Positions 27,270 to 36,931 of a stretch of 63,412 bases of DNA are shown here, piece after piece. How positions within the stretch are numbered: position 1 is the first letter of the stretch; every line of letters begins with the position of its first letter. The notes under the pieces were generated by a model. The model was not told the origin of the DNA and searched no databases. It saw only the letters and a program-made list of their open reading frames with translations. Origin of the DNA: Chloroflexota bacterium (GTDB taxonomy: Bacteria; Chloroflexota; Dehalococcoidia; Bin125); the NCBI GenBank assembly GCA_028874365.1, contig JAPPJZ010000070.1:1-63412 (forward strand). The letters are read 5' to 3'. A program made the translations under genes and the position numbers.

Positions 27270-28523
27270 ATGTCCTGGCGACCGAAGCGCATGAAGTTTG
27301 GCCTGTTCCTGGCTCCATTCCACCGGGTGGGCGAGCATCCCACGCTCGCGCTGCAACGCGACCTTGAGTTGATCGAGACCCTTGACGATCTTGGCTACGA
27401 CGAGGTCTGGGTTGGCGAGCACCATTCATTCGGCCGCGAATTGATCTCGAACCCGATGATCTTCCTGGCCGCGGCCGCCGAGCGGACCAAGCACATCAAG
27501 CTCGGCACCGGCGTCGTCTCGCTGCCGTACCACAACCCGCTGATGGTCGCCGACGACCTGCTGCAGCTCGACCACATGACTCGCGGTCGGGTCGCGCTGG
27601 GCGTTGGACCGGGGGCGCTGACCTCGGACGCCGTGCAGATGGGCATCCCGCCCGAGACCCAACGTCGCCGCATGGCCGAGTCGCTCGACGCGATCATGCA
27701 GATGGCGCGCAATGAGGAGCCGGTCACGATGGAGACCGACTGGTTCTCGCTGACCGAGGCCCGCCTGCAGATGGCCTGGTACTCGGACCCGCACCCTGAG
27801 GTCGCGGTCGCCGTGATCCTGACGCCGGCCGGTCCGCAACTCGCGGGGAAGCACGGCGTCAGCATGCTCTCGCTGGGCGGCGCCGACTCGGACGGGATGA
27901 AGAACGTCTGGGATTGGTACGAAGAAGCTGCTCACGAGAATGGTCACGAGGTCTCGCGCAAGAACTGGCGTGTCGTCACGGCGATCCACGTCGCCGAGAC
28001 GCGCGCGCAGGCGATTGAAGATGTGCGCGCCGGTTATCTACGCCGCGTCTACGTCGGCGACGTTCGCGACCAAGGGCGTAAGGGCGGGATCGTCCTGTTC
28101 AGCGCCGACACCATCGAGGAAGCGATTGACGCCAACCAGGTGATCGTCGGCTCGCCGGACGATGTGATCGAGCAGATTGAAGGCATCCACGATCGCTCCG
28201 GCGGTGTCGGCGGGGTGCTCGGCATGCACCACGAGTGGGCGTCGAGCGATGCGACGAAGCGCAGCTACGAGTTGTTCATGCGCTACGTCGCGCCGCGCTA
28301 CCAAGGTCAGCTCGACCGAATCGTCGCCTCGCGCGACTTCGTCGAGGACCGTCAGCTCGACATCTTCGGCGCGGGCAACAAAGCGATGGCCAAGGCATTC
28401 GCCGACGCTGGCAAGGAGATGCCGGAAGCCTTCCGGCAAGGTCTGGAGTCGGCCGAAGGGTCCAGCAATGGGGCGGAGGCTCCGGCGGAAGCCGAGGCCA
28501 AGGCTGAGCCCGTCGCCGACTAA
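27270..28523 (+). CDS. LLM-class flavin-dependent oxidoreductase (luciferase-like)
   Basis: A 417-residue luciferase-like monooxygenase. The N-terminal part MKFGLFLAPFHRVGEHPTLA, then DDLGYDEVWVGEHHSFG and IKLGTGVVSLPYHNP, matches bacterial luciferase and related long-chain monooxygenases, including the conserved EHH. The last 25 residues are Glu/Ala/Pro-rich and probably unstructured. Start ATG 27270; ATG 27291 (MKFGLF) is an alternative that fits the family better but removes only 7 residues. The oxidised substrate is unknown. Confidence 0.9.
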   Translation: MSWRPKRMKFGLFLAPFHRVGEHPTLALQRDLELIETLDDLGYDEVWVGEHHSFGRELISNPMIFLAAAAERTKHIKLGTGVVSLPYHNPLMVADDLLQLDHMTRGRVALGVGPGALTSDAVQMGIPPETQRRRMAESLDAIMQMARNEEPVTMETDWFSLTEARLQMAWYSDPHPEVAVAVILTPAGPQLAGKHGVSMLSLGGADSDGMKNVWDWYEEAAHENGHEVSRKNWRVVTAIHVAETRAQAIEDVRAGYLRRVYVGDVRDQGRKGGIVLFSADTIEEAIDANQVIVGSPDDVIEQIEGIHDRSGGVGGVLGMHHEWASSDATKRSYELFMRYVAPRYQGQLDRIVASRDFVEDRQLDIFGAGNKAMAKAFADAGKEMPEAFRQGLESAEGSSNGAEAPAEAEAKAEPVAD

Positions 28524-28615
28524 GTCAGCCCTCCCCGTAGCCCTCTCCCGTGGGGAGTGGGGATCGGAACAGAGTCGCGTTCGGGTCTCCTCACGGAGAT
28601 GGAGTGCGCTCAGGC

Positions 28616-28657
28616 GCCCTCGTCCCGCTCGCCCTGGGAGCGGGTTAGGGTGAGGGC
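28616..28657 (+). promoter_or_regulatory. Palindrome covering the ribosome binding site of the thiamine pyrophosphokinase gene
   Basis: Nested inverted repeats: outer GCCCTC (28616-28621) with GAGGGC (28652-28657), inner CCCGCTC (28624-28630) with GAGCGGG (28638-28644). The outer right arm contains the GAGGG Shine-Dalgarno sequence and touches ATG 28658. In mRNA the hairpin would mask the ribosome binding site. It shows no TPP-riboswitch core. Confidence 0.55.
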
Positions 28658-29323
28658 ATGCAGGCTGTCGTTGCCCTGGCGGGCGAGATCCACGATTCTG
28701 CCCTGGTTCGCAGCGCGCTTGATGGCGCTGGACTGATCGTGGCTGCCGACAGTGGCGCCAATCGGCTGCGCGCACTGGGCATCCTTCCCCACGTTGTGAT
28801 TGGCGATCTCGATTCGCTTCAGGGCGACGATCTGTTCAACCTGAAGGCGGTCGGGGTCGAGTTTGAGCCGCATCCCGATCCGGAGCAGCGCACCGACGGC
28901 GATGTCGCGATCGGATATGCGCTGAAGCGGGGCGCGTCGCAGATCATCGTTGTTGGACTGTTCGGTGGCCCGCGCTACGACCACGAGGTTGCCAACCTGT
29001 ATCTGTTGACGCATCCCAGCCTGCGCCAGATTCCAACCTGGGCCGTTGACGGCTGGACCGCGCTGACCGTTCTGAACGGAAACGGAGTCAGTCAGGCTCA
29101 TTTCCACGGCGCGATCGGCGATTACGTGACGATCACTGCGGTGAGTGAGACGGTCGAGGGGATTGTCACGGTCGGCCTCAAGTGGCCGCTGTCGAACGCG
29201 ACGTTCACTCGTGGGCTGAACGAGGGAACGTCGAACGAGCTGATCAACGATCGTGCGATGGTCCAGATAGCGAAGGGAACGGCGTTCGCGTCGCACCATT
29301 TCCAGTCGGGGTGCTTGCCGTAG
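28658..29323 (+). CDS. thiN: Thiamine pyrophosphokinase
   Basis: A 221-residue protein that transfers pyrophosphate from ATP to thiamine to make thiamine diphosphate. It shows AADSGANRLRALGI, PHVVIGDLDSL, RTDGDVAIGYAL and GLFGGPRYDHEVANLYLL, which match the catalytic site of the TPK family in order; the C-terminal part is the thiamine-binding beta domain (LKWPLSNATFTRGLNEGTSN). It is alone in its orientation block. Its start codon abuts a palindrome that could control translation. Confidence 0.92.
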   Translation: MQAVVALAGEIHDSALVRSALDGAGLIVAADSGANRLRALGILPHVVIGDLDSLQGDDLFNLKAVGVEFEPHPDPEQRTDGDVAIGYALKRGASQIIVVGLFGGPRYDHEVANLYLLTHPSLRQIPTWAVDGWTALTVLNGNGVSQAHFHGAIGDYVTITAVSETVEGIVTVGLKWPLSNATFTRGLNEGTSNELINDRAMVQIAKGTAFASHHFQSGCLP

Positions 29324-29328
29324 TTGCG

Positions 29329-30636
29329 CTACGGGTTGAACATGTCTCGCTTGCCGTGGCGGCTTGAGGAGGCGGCGAAGGTGAAGATGCCTCTGGCCAT
29401 TGAGGAGTCCTGTTCGGCGGCTCTGGCGTCGTAGATCGCGGCGCGCAGTTCGTGGACTTCGGGGCTGTTCGGGGCCGCGAGCGCGGCGCCCTCGATCAGG
29501 TGAGAGGCCATCTGGAGGTTGCCGTTTCGCATTTGGGCGCGGGCACGATCGAGAACCGGTTCCAATCCGCCGGCCAGGGTGACCCACTCGGCCGCCTCTG
29601 CGGACCTGGGGGCGGGTAGCAGGCGATCGGGCTCGCCCTCGTACCAGCCGCCGAAGTAGCGCCAGACGCTGTGGATGATGAACTCGGGGTGATCGTAGGC
29701 GGACGTCAACCACGGTTTGTCGAGCAGGCGCTGCGGCATCTCGACGGAGTGCAGAATGCGGTCGAGCGTGTAACCGAGATTCATCATCGCGAGGGTCTGG
29801 TTCTCGATGTCGTCGAGCAGGTCGGCTGTGTCGTTGAGCGCCTCGGCGACCCTTTCGGCGCCGAAGATGGGGAAGCCGTGGCCGGGGCTCATGACTTCCG
29901 CGCCCTTGCCGGCCATCTGCCGGAGACCGGCCGCCCACTCGCCGGCCCAGCGTTGGACCTTTTGCGGGTTGCCGGCATTGGGCACGGCCCAGATGAACAG
30001 GTCGCCGGGGAAGAGCCACTTGCGTTCGGGTACCCAGGTCCAGGCGGCGTCCTCGGTCTCGCCGCGGGTGTGCGTGACCTCGAAGGTGAGGTCGCCGACC
30101 GAGAACCGGACGGCGTCGTCGAAGGTCACATCGGGATAGCGAAACTCGTCGGGCCACGGCAGACGGACCTGTTCGGCGTCCATGCCGGGACGGATGAACT
30201 GGCGCGAATTGATGGCCGTGTTGTATCCGACCGTGCGCTTGTAGCGATCGAAGTGCGACGGGATATGGCGCTGTCCGTAGACGACCGGGCGGGCGCGACC
30301 ATTGCGCTCGGCCTCGTCATCGAAGCGGCCGACGCCGAAGATGTGGTCGACGTGGTGGTGCGAGAACACGGCGGCGCGCAGGGGCGTGCCGGGCCGCCAC
30401 GCGCGGACGCCGTTGTACAGGCCCTCGGCGTCACGGGCCGTCCCGGTGTCCAGCATGACGAGGCCATCGCCGGTGTCGAGCGTGTTCATCGAGGCAGCCG
30501 ACTTGATGTAGAGGAAGCCGTCGTCCAGTTCTTCGGGCTCGCGGTTGTTCCAGGTAGAGGTCACCGGGTGCGCCTCGTGAATGATGTCGATTTCGCCGCG
30601 CCAGAGGCGATCGCAGAACTCTCGAAGGTCAGGCAT
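29329..30636 (-). CDS. MBL-fold metallo-hydrolase with alkyl-sulfatase-like C-terminal region
   Basis: A 435-residue metallo-beta-lactamase fold hydrolase. The HxHxDH motif is AAVFSHHHVDHIFGVG near residue 92, with WLFPGDLFIWAVPNAG and MSPGHGFPIFG downstream as further metal ligands. The C-terminal part (DHPEFIIHSVWRYFGGWYEG) matches the dimerisation domain of SdsA1-type alkyl sulfatases. It probably cleaves alkyl sulfates or a related ester. ATG 30636 was chosen because AAGGAG precedes it and the longer frame overlaps the FmdB gene on the other strand. Confidence 0.85.
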   Translation of the reverse strand: MPDLREFCDRLWRGEIDIIHEAHPVTSTWNNREPEELDDGFLYIKSAASMNTLDTGDGLVMLDTGTARDAEGLYNGVRAWRPGTPLRAAVFSHHHVDHIFGVGRFDDEAERNGRARPVVYGQRHIPSHFDRYKRTVGYNTAINSRQFIRPGMDAEQVRLPWPDEFRYPDVTFDDAVRFSVGDLTFEVTHTRGETEDAAWTWVPERKWLFPGDLFIWAVPNAGNPQKVQRWAGEWAAGLRQMAGKGAEVMSPGHGFPIFGAERVAEALNDTADLLDDIENQTLAMMNLGYTLDRILHSVEMPQRLLDKPWLTSAYDHPEFIIHSVWRYFGGWYEGEPDRLLPAPRSAEAAEWVTLAGGLEPVLDRARAQMRNGNLQMASHLIEGAALAAPNSPEVHELRAAIYDARAAEQDSSMARGIFTFAASSSRHGKRDMFNP

Positions 30637-30756
30637 CGCTTCGCTCCTTACCCGGATTCCCCGGTACGGGCCGTTGCGCAGGGAACGCAGGCCACGGTCG
30701 TAAGATATGACTGAACACACCGAATCCGTTTTGTCCCTCCCGAGAGGAGTCATGCC

Positions 30757-31053
30757 ATGCCGATGTACGAGTACAAGTGCCCAGCCTGCACCCAGGTCTT
30801 TGACGTGCTCGCCAAGATGGGTCAAGCGCCGGAATCGCCAGACTGCCCGGCCTGCGATGACGGCGTCGGCGCACGGGTCTTCGGAGCCGGCGTGGCGATC
30901 CACACTGGCGCGTCCGGCTCGTCCTTCGACGACTTCGACATGGGCGACATGGGGATGCCCGACATGGGCATGGGCGGTCACGGGCACGACCACGGTCACA
31001 GCCACGGTCACGACGACTTCGGCATGGGCGATTTCGGGATGGACGACTTCTAG
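30757..31053 (+). CDS. FmdB-type zinc-ribbon protein with Met/His/Asp-rich tail
   Basis: A 98-residue protein. The first 45 residues form the FmdB regulatory-protein zinc ribbon (MPMYEYKCPACTQVF, then CPAC as the second knuckle). The last 45 are a low-complexity tail of Asp, Met, Gly and His (DMGMGGHGHDHGHSHGHDD), which could bind Cu, Ni or Zn. FmdB family proteins are small and of unknown function; the tail is longer and more His-rich than usual. The next gene starts 14 bases after its stop. Confidence 0.88.
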   Translation: MPMYEYKCPACTQVFDVLAKMGQAPESPDCPACDDGVGARVFGAGVAIHTGASGSSFDDFDMGDMGMPDMGMGGHGHDHGHSHGHDDFGMGDFGMDDF

Positions 31054-31067
31054 GGCGCTCGCCGCAG

Positions 31068-31367
31068 GTGATCTACTTCCTCCGCGTCCAGGGCGACTCG
31101 ATGGCGCCAACCCTGCGGGACGGCGACGCGCTCGTGGCCCTCTCGACGCGCTGGCTGCCGGTCAAGCCCGGGCGAATCGTCGCCTTTCGTCGCGGTGAGG
31201 CGCTGTACATCAAGCGCGCGCTGAACCGCGAGGGGGAGGGCTGGTACGTCGTGGGCGACAACCCGTCGCGCAGCAGCGACAGCCGGCGCTTTGGTGCGGT
31301 ACCAGAGAACACAGTCCGCGCGACGGCGGTTGCGGGCCTGATTCCACCCCGCTGGCTACTGTCCTGA
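31068..31367 (+). CDS. Small S26-family peptidase (nickel-SOD maturation/signal-peptidase-like)
   Basis: A 99-residue serine protease of family S26. It keeps the catalytic Ser in VQGDSMAPTLRDGD (Ser11), the Lys in LYIKRAL, and the GDNPSRSSDSRRFG box of signal peptidases. It has no membrane anchor and is about the size of SodX-like nickel superoxide dismutase maturation proteases, but no SodN gene is in this window. The start is GTG 31068; an alternative target is unknown. It is probably co-transcribed with the FmdB gene. Confidence 0.82.
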   Translation: MIYFLRVQGDSMAPTLRDGDALVALSTRWLPVKPGRIVAFRRGEALYIKRALNREGEGWYVVGDNPSRSSDSRRFGAVPENTVRATAVAGLIPPRWLLS

Positions 31368-31451
31368 CGGCCGCATCGGGCGAGAGCTGTATCCAATTTG
31401 ACAGCCCGATTTCGTGGCGCGGAGCGCAGGAAACGATAACGGAGCGGACGC

Positions 31452-31480
31452 TTGCGCTGTGCCAAGATTTTCGACACAAT
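31452..31480 (+). promoter_or_regulatory. Candidate sigma-70 promoter of groEL
   Basis: TTGCGC (31452-31457) and CACAAT (31475-31480) are separated by 17 bases and lie directly upstream of the CIRCE element, the usual arrangement for HrcA-controlled chaperonin promoters. The -35 match is weak (3 of 6). Confidence 0.5.
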
Positions 31481-31487
31481 ACACGCG

Positions 31488-31514
31488 TTGGCACTCTCAG
31501 GCTCTGAGTGCTAG
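31488..31514 (+). promoter_or_regulatory. CIRCE operator (HrcA binding site)
   Basis: TTGGCACTC-9 bases-GAGTGCTAG, matching the consensus TTAGCACTC-N9-GAGTGCTAA at 16 of 18 arm positions, with the exact spacing. It starts 75 bases before groEL. It predicts repression by HrcA and induction by heat or unfolded protein. Confidence 0.95.
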
Positions 31515-33173
<1,659 letters not shown>

Positions 33174-33198
33174 AGCCGGCTCCACGGCAACGAGCAGC

Positions 33199-33228
33199 GG
33201 GCCGCCCACCGGGCGGCCCGTTTCGTTA
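33199..33228 (+). terminator. Intrinsic terminator of groEL
   Basis: GGGCCGCCC-ACC-GGGCGGCCC (9-pair stem) is followed by GTTTCGTT. It sits 25 bases after the groEL stop and before the pyruvate kinase gene. Confidence 0.85.
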
Positions 33229-33263
33229 ACGTCCGCCGGTGCTCGGGCCAATACGCTTGAGCC

Positions 33264-34712
33264 ATGTCCAACCGTCGCCGAGCCAAGATTGTTGCGACGC
33301 TGGGTCCGGCGTCCAGCGATCCCGAGACAGTTCTTGCGCTCGTCGAGGCGGGGCTCGATGTGGCCCGAATCAACTTCTCGCACGGTGACGAGGAATCGTG
33401 GTTGCAGGCCGTCGACTCTGTGCGTCGCGCACAAGCCATTGCCGGCAAGCCTGTCGCGATTCTCGGGGACCTACAGGGTCCAAAGATTCGAATTGGCGGG
33501 GTGCCCGACGGCACCGAGATCGCGCGCGGGGAACGAGTCGACATCGTCGTCGGCAGCGACGCGGACGCTTTGTACGACGACGGCTGCCTGATCTTGAGTT
33601 GCAACTACCCCGCGCTGGTCGAGGAGGTCGAGGTCGGCGGACGCGTGTATCTACGCGACGGCGAACTCGACCTGCTGGTGGAGGAAATCGACGACGATCG
33701 GATTTTCACCACGGTGCGCGGTGGCGGACTGCTGACCGCCAGGGCCGGCTTGCACGCGCCCGGCGCGGGCCAGCGCCTGCCGGCCGTGACCGCCCAGGAT
33801 CGCGAGCATGTCGGGTTTGCTGTTCGACACGGCTTCGACTTCCTCGCCCTTTCATTCGTGCGCAGTGGGCTCGATCTGGCGGAAGCCAGCGCCGCCGTTC
33901 ATGCGGCAGGTGGGGAGATTCCGTTCATCGCCAAGATCGAGACGCTCTCAGCGATTGACGACCTACAGGAGATCATCGCGGTCTCTGACGGCGTGATGGT
34001 CGCTCGCGGCGACCTCGGCGTCGAAGTCGGTGCGGCTGAAGTGCCTGTGCTGCAGCGGCGCATCATCGAGGCCGCTGGACGCGCGTTGCTGCCGGTGATC
34101 ATCGCTACGCAGATGCTGGAATCGATGGTCCAGCGCCAGCGTCCGACGCGGGCCGAAGCCTCGGACGTCGCGAATGCGGTCTGGGACGGCGCCGACGCGC
34201 TCATGCTCTCGGCCGAGACTGCGGTCGGCCGCCATCCGGTCGAAGTGGTCGCGATGATGGACGACATCATTCGCCGGGCCGAAACGGGCGACGCCGGACG
34301 CGCGGCGGTGGCCCGGCCGATCGAGCTCAAGGCCGACACCGCTCGGACCGTTGCAGCGGCCGTCGCGGCAGCCGTCGAACAACATCCGCAGGTGCGAGCC
34401 GTGATCGTCTTCACGATCAGCGGACGCTCAGGACGCCTGATCTCACATGTCCGTCTGCCGGTGCCGGTACTCGTGCTCGCCCCGAACGACACGATCTTGC
34501 AGCGTCTCGCCCTAATGTGGGGTGTTCAACCAAGGCAGTGCGCGCCACCGACCGACATCGATCGGATGCTGAGGGAGGTCGAACGCGCGGCCGAGGACGC
34601 GTTCCAGCTCGAGCCCGGCGATCAGATCGTGCTCACGGGTGGATTCCCGCTTGGCCAGGGTGAACCGACCAACTTCCTCAAGCTGCACCAGATCCCGCCC
34701 TCGATATCCTGA
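33264..34712 (+). CDS. pyk: Pyruvate kinase
   Basis: A 482-residue enzyme that converts phosphoenolpyruvate and ADP to pyruvate and ATP in glycolysis. It starts RRAKIVATLGPASSDPETVL. It has INFSHGDEESW, the Lys/Glu active site in IPFIAKIETLSAIDDL, MVARGDLGVEVG and ATQMLESMVQRQRPTRAEAS with the second catalytic residues. The C-terminal allosteric domain follows. The start ATG 33264 lies 35 bases after the groEL terminator, so the gene has its own promoter in that short gap. Confidence 0.97.
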   Translation: MSNRRRAKIVATLGPASSDPETVLALVEAGLDVARINFSHGDEESWLQAVDSVRRAQAIAGKPVAILGDLQGPKIRIGGVPDGTEIARGERVDIVVGSDADALYDDGCLILSCNYPALVEEVEVGGRVYLRDGELDLLVEEIDDDRIFTTVRGGGLLTARAGLHAPGAGQRLPAVTAQDREHVGFAVRHGFDFLALSFVRSGLDLAEASAAVHAAGGEIPFIAKIETLSAIDDLQEIIAVSDGVMVARGDLGVEVGAAEVPVLQRRIIEAAGRALLPVIIATQMLESMVQRQRPTRAEASDVANAVWDGADALMLSAETAVGRHPVEVVAMMDDIIRRAETGDAGRAAVARPIELKADTARTVAAAVAAAVEQHPQVRAVIVFTISGRSGRLISHVRLPVPVLVLAPNDTILQRLALMWGVQPRQCAPPTDIDRMLREVERAAEDAFQLEPGDQIVLTGGFPLGQGEPTNFLKLHQIPPSIS

Positions 34713-34735
34713 ACGGGAAACGCGAGGGGGACCAG

Positions 34736-35122
34736 ATGACCGATGACGCGCCAGAGATTGAAGTGCAGATCGGGGACGCTTGCGAAATCGATCCCGCTGC
34801 GGGACCGATTGAGGCGACCGACAAGATCGGGGAGTCGGACCGGGACATCCTGCTGTACGTCAACGCGTGGTGTGGGGACTGCCGCCGCGCGATCCGCTTC
34901 CTCGACGAGTATGAGATTCCGTACCGGACCATCGATCTCGACGATCAGCCCGAAGCGGCCGAGATTGTTCAAGCGCTCAATCGGGGCAGCCGGTCGGTGC
35001 CGACGATCGTGGTTGACGGCGTGCACGTGGCGACCGAGCCCAGCCGGGCCGAGCTGGCGGACATCTTCGGAATCACGGAAGAGGTATCGGGCGGCGTCCT
35101 GGGCCGACTCCGACGCAGCTAG
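34736..35122 (+). CDS. Glutaredoxin-like protein with CGDC active site
   Basis: A 128-residue protein. After about 35 divergent residues comes a glutaredoxin fold: ILLYVNAWCGDCRRAIRFLD (CxxC redox site) then RSVPTIVVDGVHVATEPSRA (cis-Pro and glutathione-type loop). It is a likely thiol-disulfide exchanger. The acidic N-terminal extension is unusual. It starts 23 bases after pyk and its stop shares the CTAG at 35119-35122 with the convergent tupC-like gene. Confidence 0.85.
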   Translation: MTDDAPEIEVQIGDACEIDPAAGPIEATDKIGESDRDILLYVNAWCGDCRRAIRFLDEYEIPYRTIDLDDQPEAAEIVQALNRGSRSVPTIVVDGVHVATEPSRAELADIFGITEEVSGGVLGRLRRS

Positions 35123-36195
35123 TCGGATACTTCGATCACATGCAGGTCTGCGGGCGCGATCCGAGCGATGGCTTCGTCGCCGATCGTGAGGCCGAGGTCG
35201 TGCCAGACGGTGACCGGGACATCGGCGGTCAACTCCAATCGGCTGCTGGTCAGTTCGGCGCGCACGACCGGACCCCGAGGCCGGATCGCGCGTACCACCG
35301 CTCGAAACTCATTGCCGGCCGAATCGGTCGTATGCGTCAAGGTGATCCGTTCGGGCCGCACGCAGAGTAGCGCCGGCGCCCCCAGGGCGATCGACCTGGC
35401 CGTTGAGGCCAGCCGGACGCCACCCGCTCGATAGACGCCGGACTCGGAGCGCCGCCCCTCCCAGACATTCTCCATCCCGACGAACTCCGCTACTGCCCGA
35501 TCGGCCGGACGCTCGAAAATGTCGGCCGGGGCTGCCGTCTGCCGCACGCGGCCACCGATCAACAACACGGCATAGTCGCCGAGGCGGAGCGCCTCGTCAC
35601 GATCGTGGGTGACCAGCACAGTGGTGGGTCTGGCCTCGGAGACGATCTCGGCGAAGTCCTCGATCAATCCCTCGCGTGTCGGCGCATCGACGCCGGCGAA
35701 GGGTTCGTCCAGGAGCAGCACCTCGGGCTGTGAGGCAAACGCGCGGGCCAGGCTGACGCGCTGAGCCTCGCCGCCTGAGAGCTGTCGGGCGTGCCGCCTA
35801 GCGAGCTCGGTGATGCCGAAGCGCTCGAGCCAGTGCTCGGCCGACTCGCGGCGGGCCTGCCGATCCACCCCGCGTAGGCGAAGCGGCAACTCGACGTTGG
35901 CCTGTACCGACATGCTGAGCAGCAGCGGCTCCTGGAATGCGGCCGACATCCGGCGCCTGGTCTTGACCGGATCGGCATCCATCGGTTGGCCGTCGAGCGT
36001 CAGGGTTCCTCGGGACGGATGCAACACCAGTTGCAGCGCTGCGAGCAGTGTTGATTTGCCCGAGCCGTTCGGCCCGATTATCACGGTCACGAGGCCGCGT
36101 GGCAGATCGAGCGCGTCGATCTTGAGGACGTTGACACCGCCGCGCTGGATGATGAGGTCTCGCACCTGCAGGTGGGTGTCGGAAGGGGAATTCAT
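35119..36195 (-). CDS. tupC: Tungstate-type ABC transporter ATP-binding protein
   Basis: A 358-residue ABC ATPase. Walker A is GPNGSGKST, the signature is QLSGGEAQRVSLARAFA, Walker B is EVLLLDEPFAG, and the switch His lies in VLVTHDRDEALRL. The C-terminal 110 residues resemble an oxyanion-sensing TOBE/MOP domain. It would power uptake by the TupA and TupB proteins whose genes lie just upstream. Its start overlaps the tupB stop by 4 bases. Substrate by neighbour assignment; molybdate or sulfate cannot be excluded. Confidence 0.88.
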   Translation of the reverse strand: MNSPSDTHLQVRDLIIQRGGVNVLKIDALDLPRGLVTVIIGPNGSGKSTLLAALQLVLHPSRGTLTLDGQPMDADPVKTRRRMSAAFQEPLLLSMSVQANVELPLRLRGVDRQARRESAEHWLERFGITELARRHARQLSGGEAQRVSLARAFASQPEVLLLDEPFAGVDAPTREGLIEDFAEIVSEARPTTVLVTHDRDEALRLGDYAVLLIGGRVRQTAAPADIFERPADRAVAEFVGMENVWEGRRSESGVYRAGGVRLASTARSIALGAPALLCVRPERITLTHTTDSAGNEFRAVVRAIRPRGPVVRAELTSSRLELTADVPVTVWHDLGLTIGDEAIARIAPADLHVIEVSD

Positions 36196-36890
36196 GAAAC
36201 GAAGCGGCGTTGCTGTACGCCGGTGAGGACGAGATTGACGAGGAAGGCCAACACGACCAGCACCAGGGAGAGCGCAATCGCGACCTCGAAGTTCCCGCGT
36301 CCGGTCTCAAGCACCGTCGCCGTCGTCAGGACGCGCGTCTCGCCGGCGAGGTTGCCACCGACTTGCATCGAGGCCCCGACCTCTGAGATTGCCGCTCCGA
36401 ATCCGGCCATGACGGCCGCCAGTAGGCCGAGTCGCGTTTCGCGGATCAGTAGCCAGAGCACCTGCAAGCGGTTGGCGCCCATGGCCCACATCTGGCCGAT
36501 CAGTCGCGGGTTCACCGACTGGATCGAGGCGAGCGAGAATCCAACCACGAGCGGCAGACTGAGCAGCAGTTGCGCGACGACCATCGCGGTCGGCGTATAG
36601 ATCAGGTTGAGGTCGCCCAGCGGACCGGTACGCCAGAGGATCAAGGCGACGATCAGCCCGACCACGACCGGGGGCATGCCCATGCCGGTGTTGACTGCGG
36701 CGACGATTAGGCCGCGTCCCCAGAATCGGCGCAGAGCGAGCACGGCGCCGAGGGGAATGCCGATGAGTAAGGCGATAGCGGTGGCCGCCGACGAGATGGC
36801 TAGCGTGCGCAGGGTGATCTCGATGATCTCGGCGTCGCCGGCCCACCAGAGTCTGGCGGCCTCGCGGATCCCGTCCCAGATCAGTTCCAT
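36192..36890 (-). CDS. tupB: Tungstate-type ABC transporter permease
   Basis: A 232-residue membrane protein with about five or six spans. It starts MELIWDGIREAARLWWAGDA and contains GMGMPPVVVGLIVALILWRTGPLG, a TupB hallmark, and the EAA-like AMGANRLQVLWLLIRETRLG. The last 40 residues include a terminal span. It forms the channel for the TupA ligand. It lies 41 bases after tupA in the same operon. Confidence 0.88.
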   Translation of the reverse strand: MELIWDGIREAARLWWAGDAEIIEITLRTLAISSAATAIALLIGIPLGAVLALRRFWGRGLIVAAVNTGMGMPPVVVGLIVALILWRTGPLGDLNLIYTPTAMVVAQLLLSLPLVVGFSLASIQSVNPRLIGQMWAMGANRLQVLWLLIRETRLGLLAAVMAGFGAAISEVGASMQVGGNLAGETRVLTTATVLETGRGNFEVAIALSLVLVVLAFLVNLVLTGVQQRRFVS

Positions 36891-36931
36891 GCCGCCACTT
36901 TAACCGCGCGTTGAACTGGTGAGTATCGACC

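Noticed and set aside
28524-28657. TPP riboswitch before the thiamine pyrophosphokinase gene
   Set aside because: No CTGAGA or other conserved thi-box core is present; the structure is a simple palindrome.
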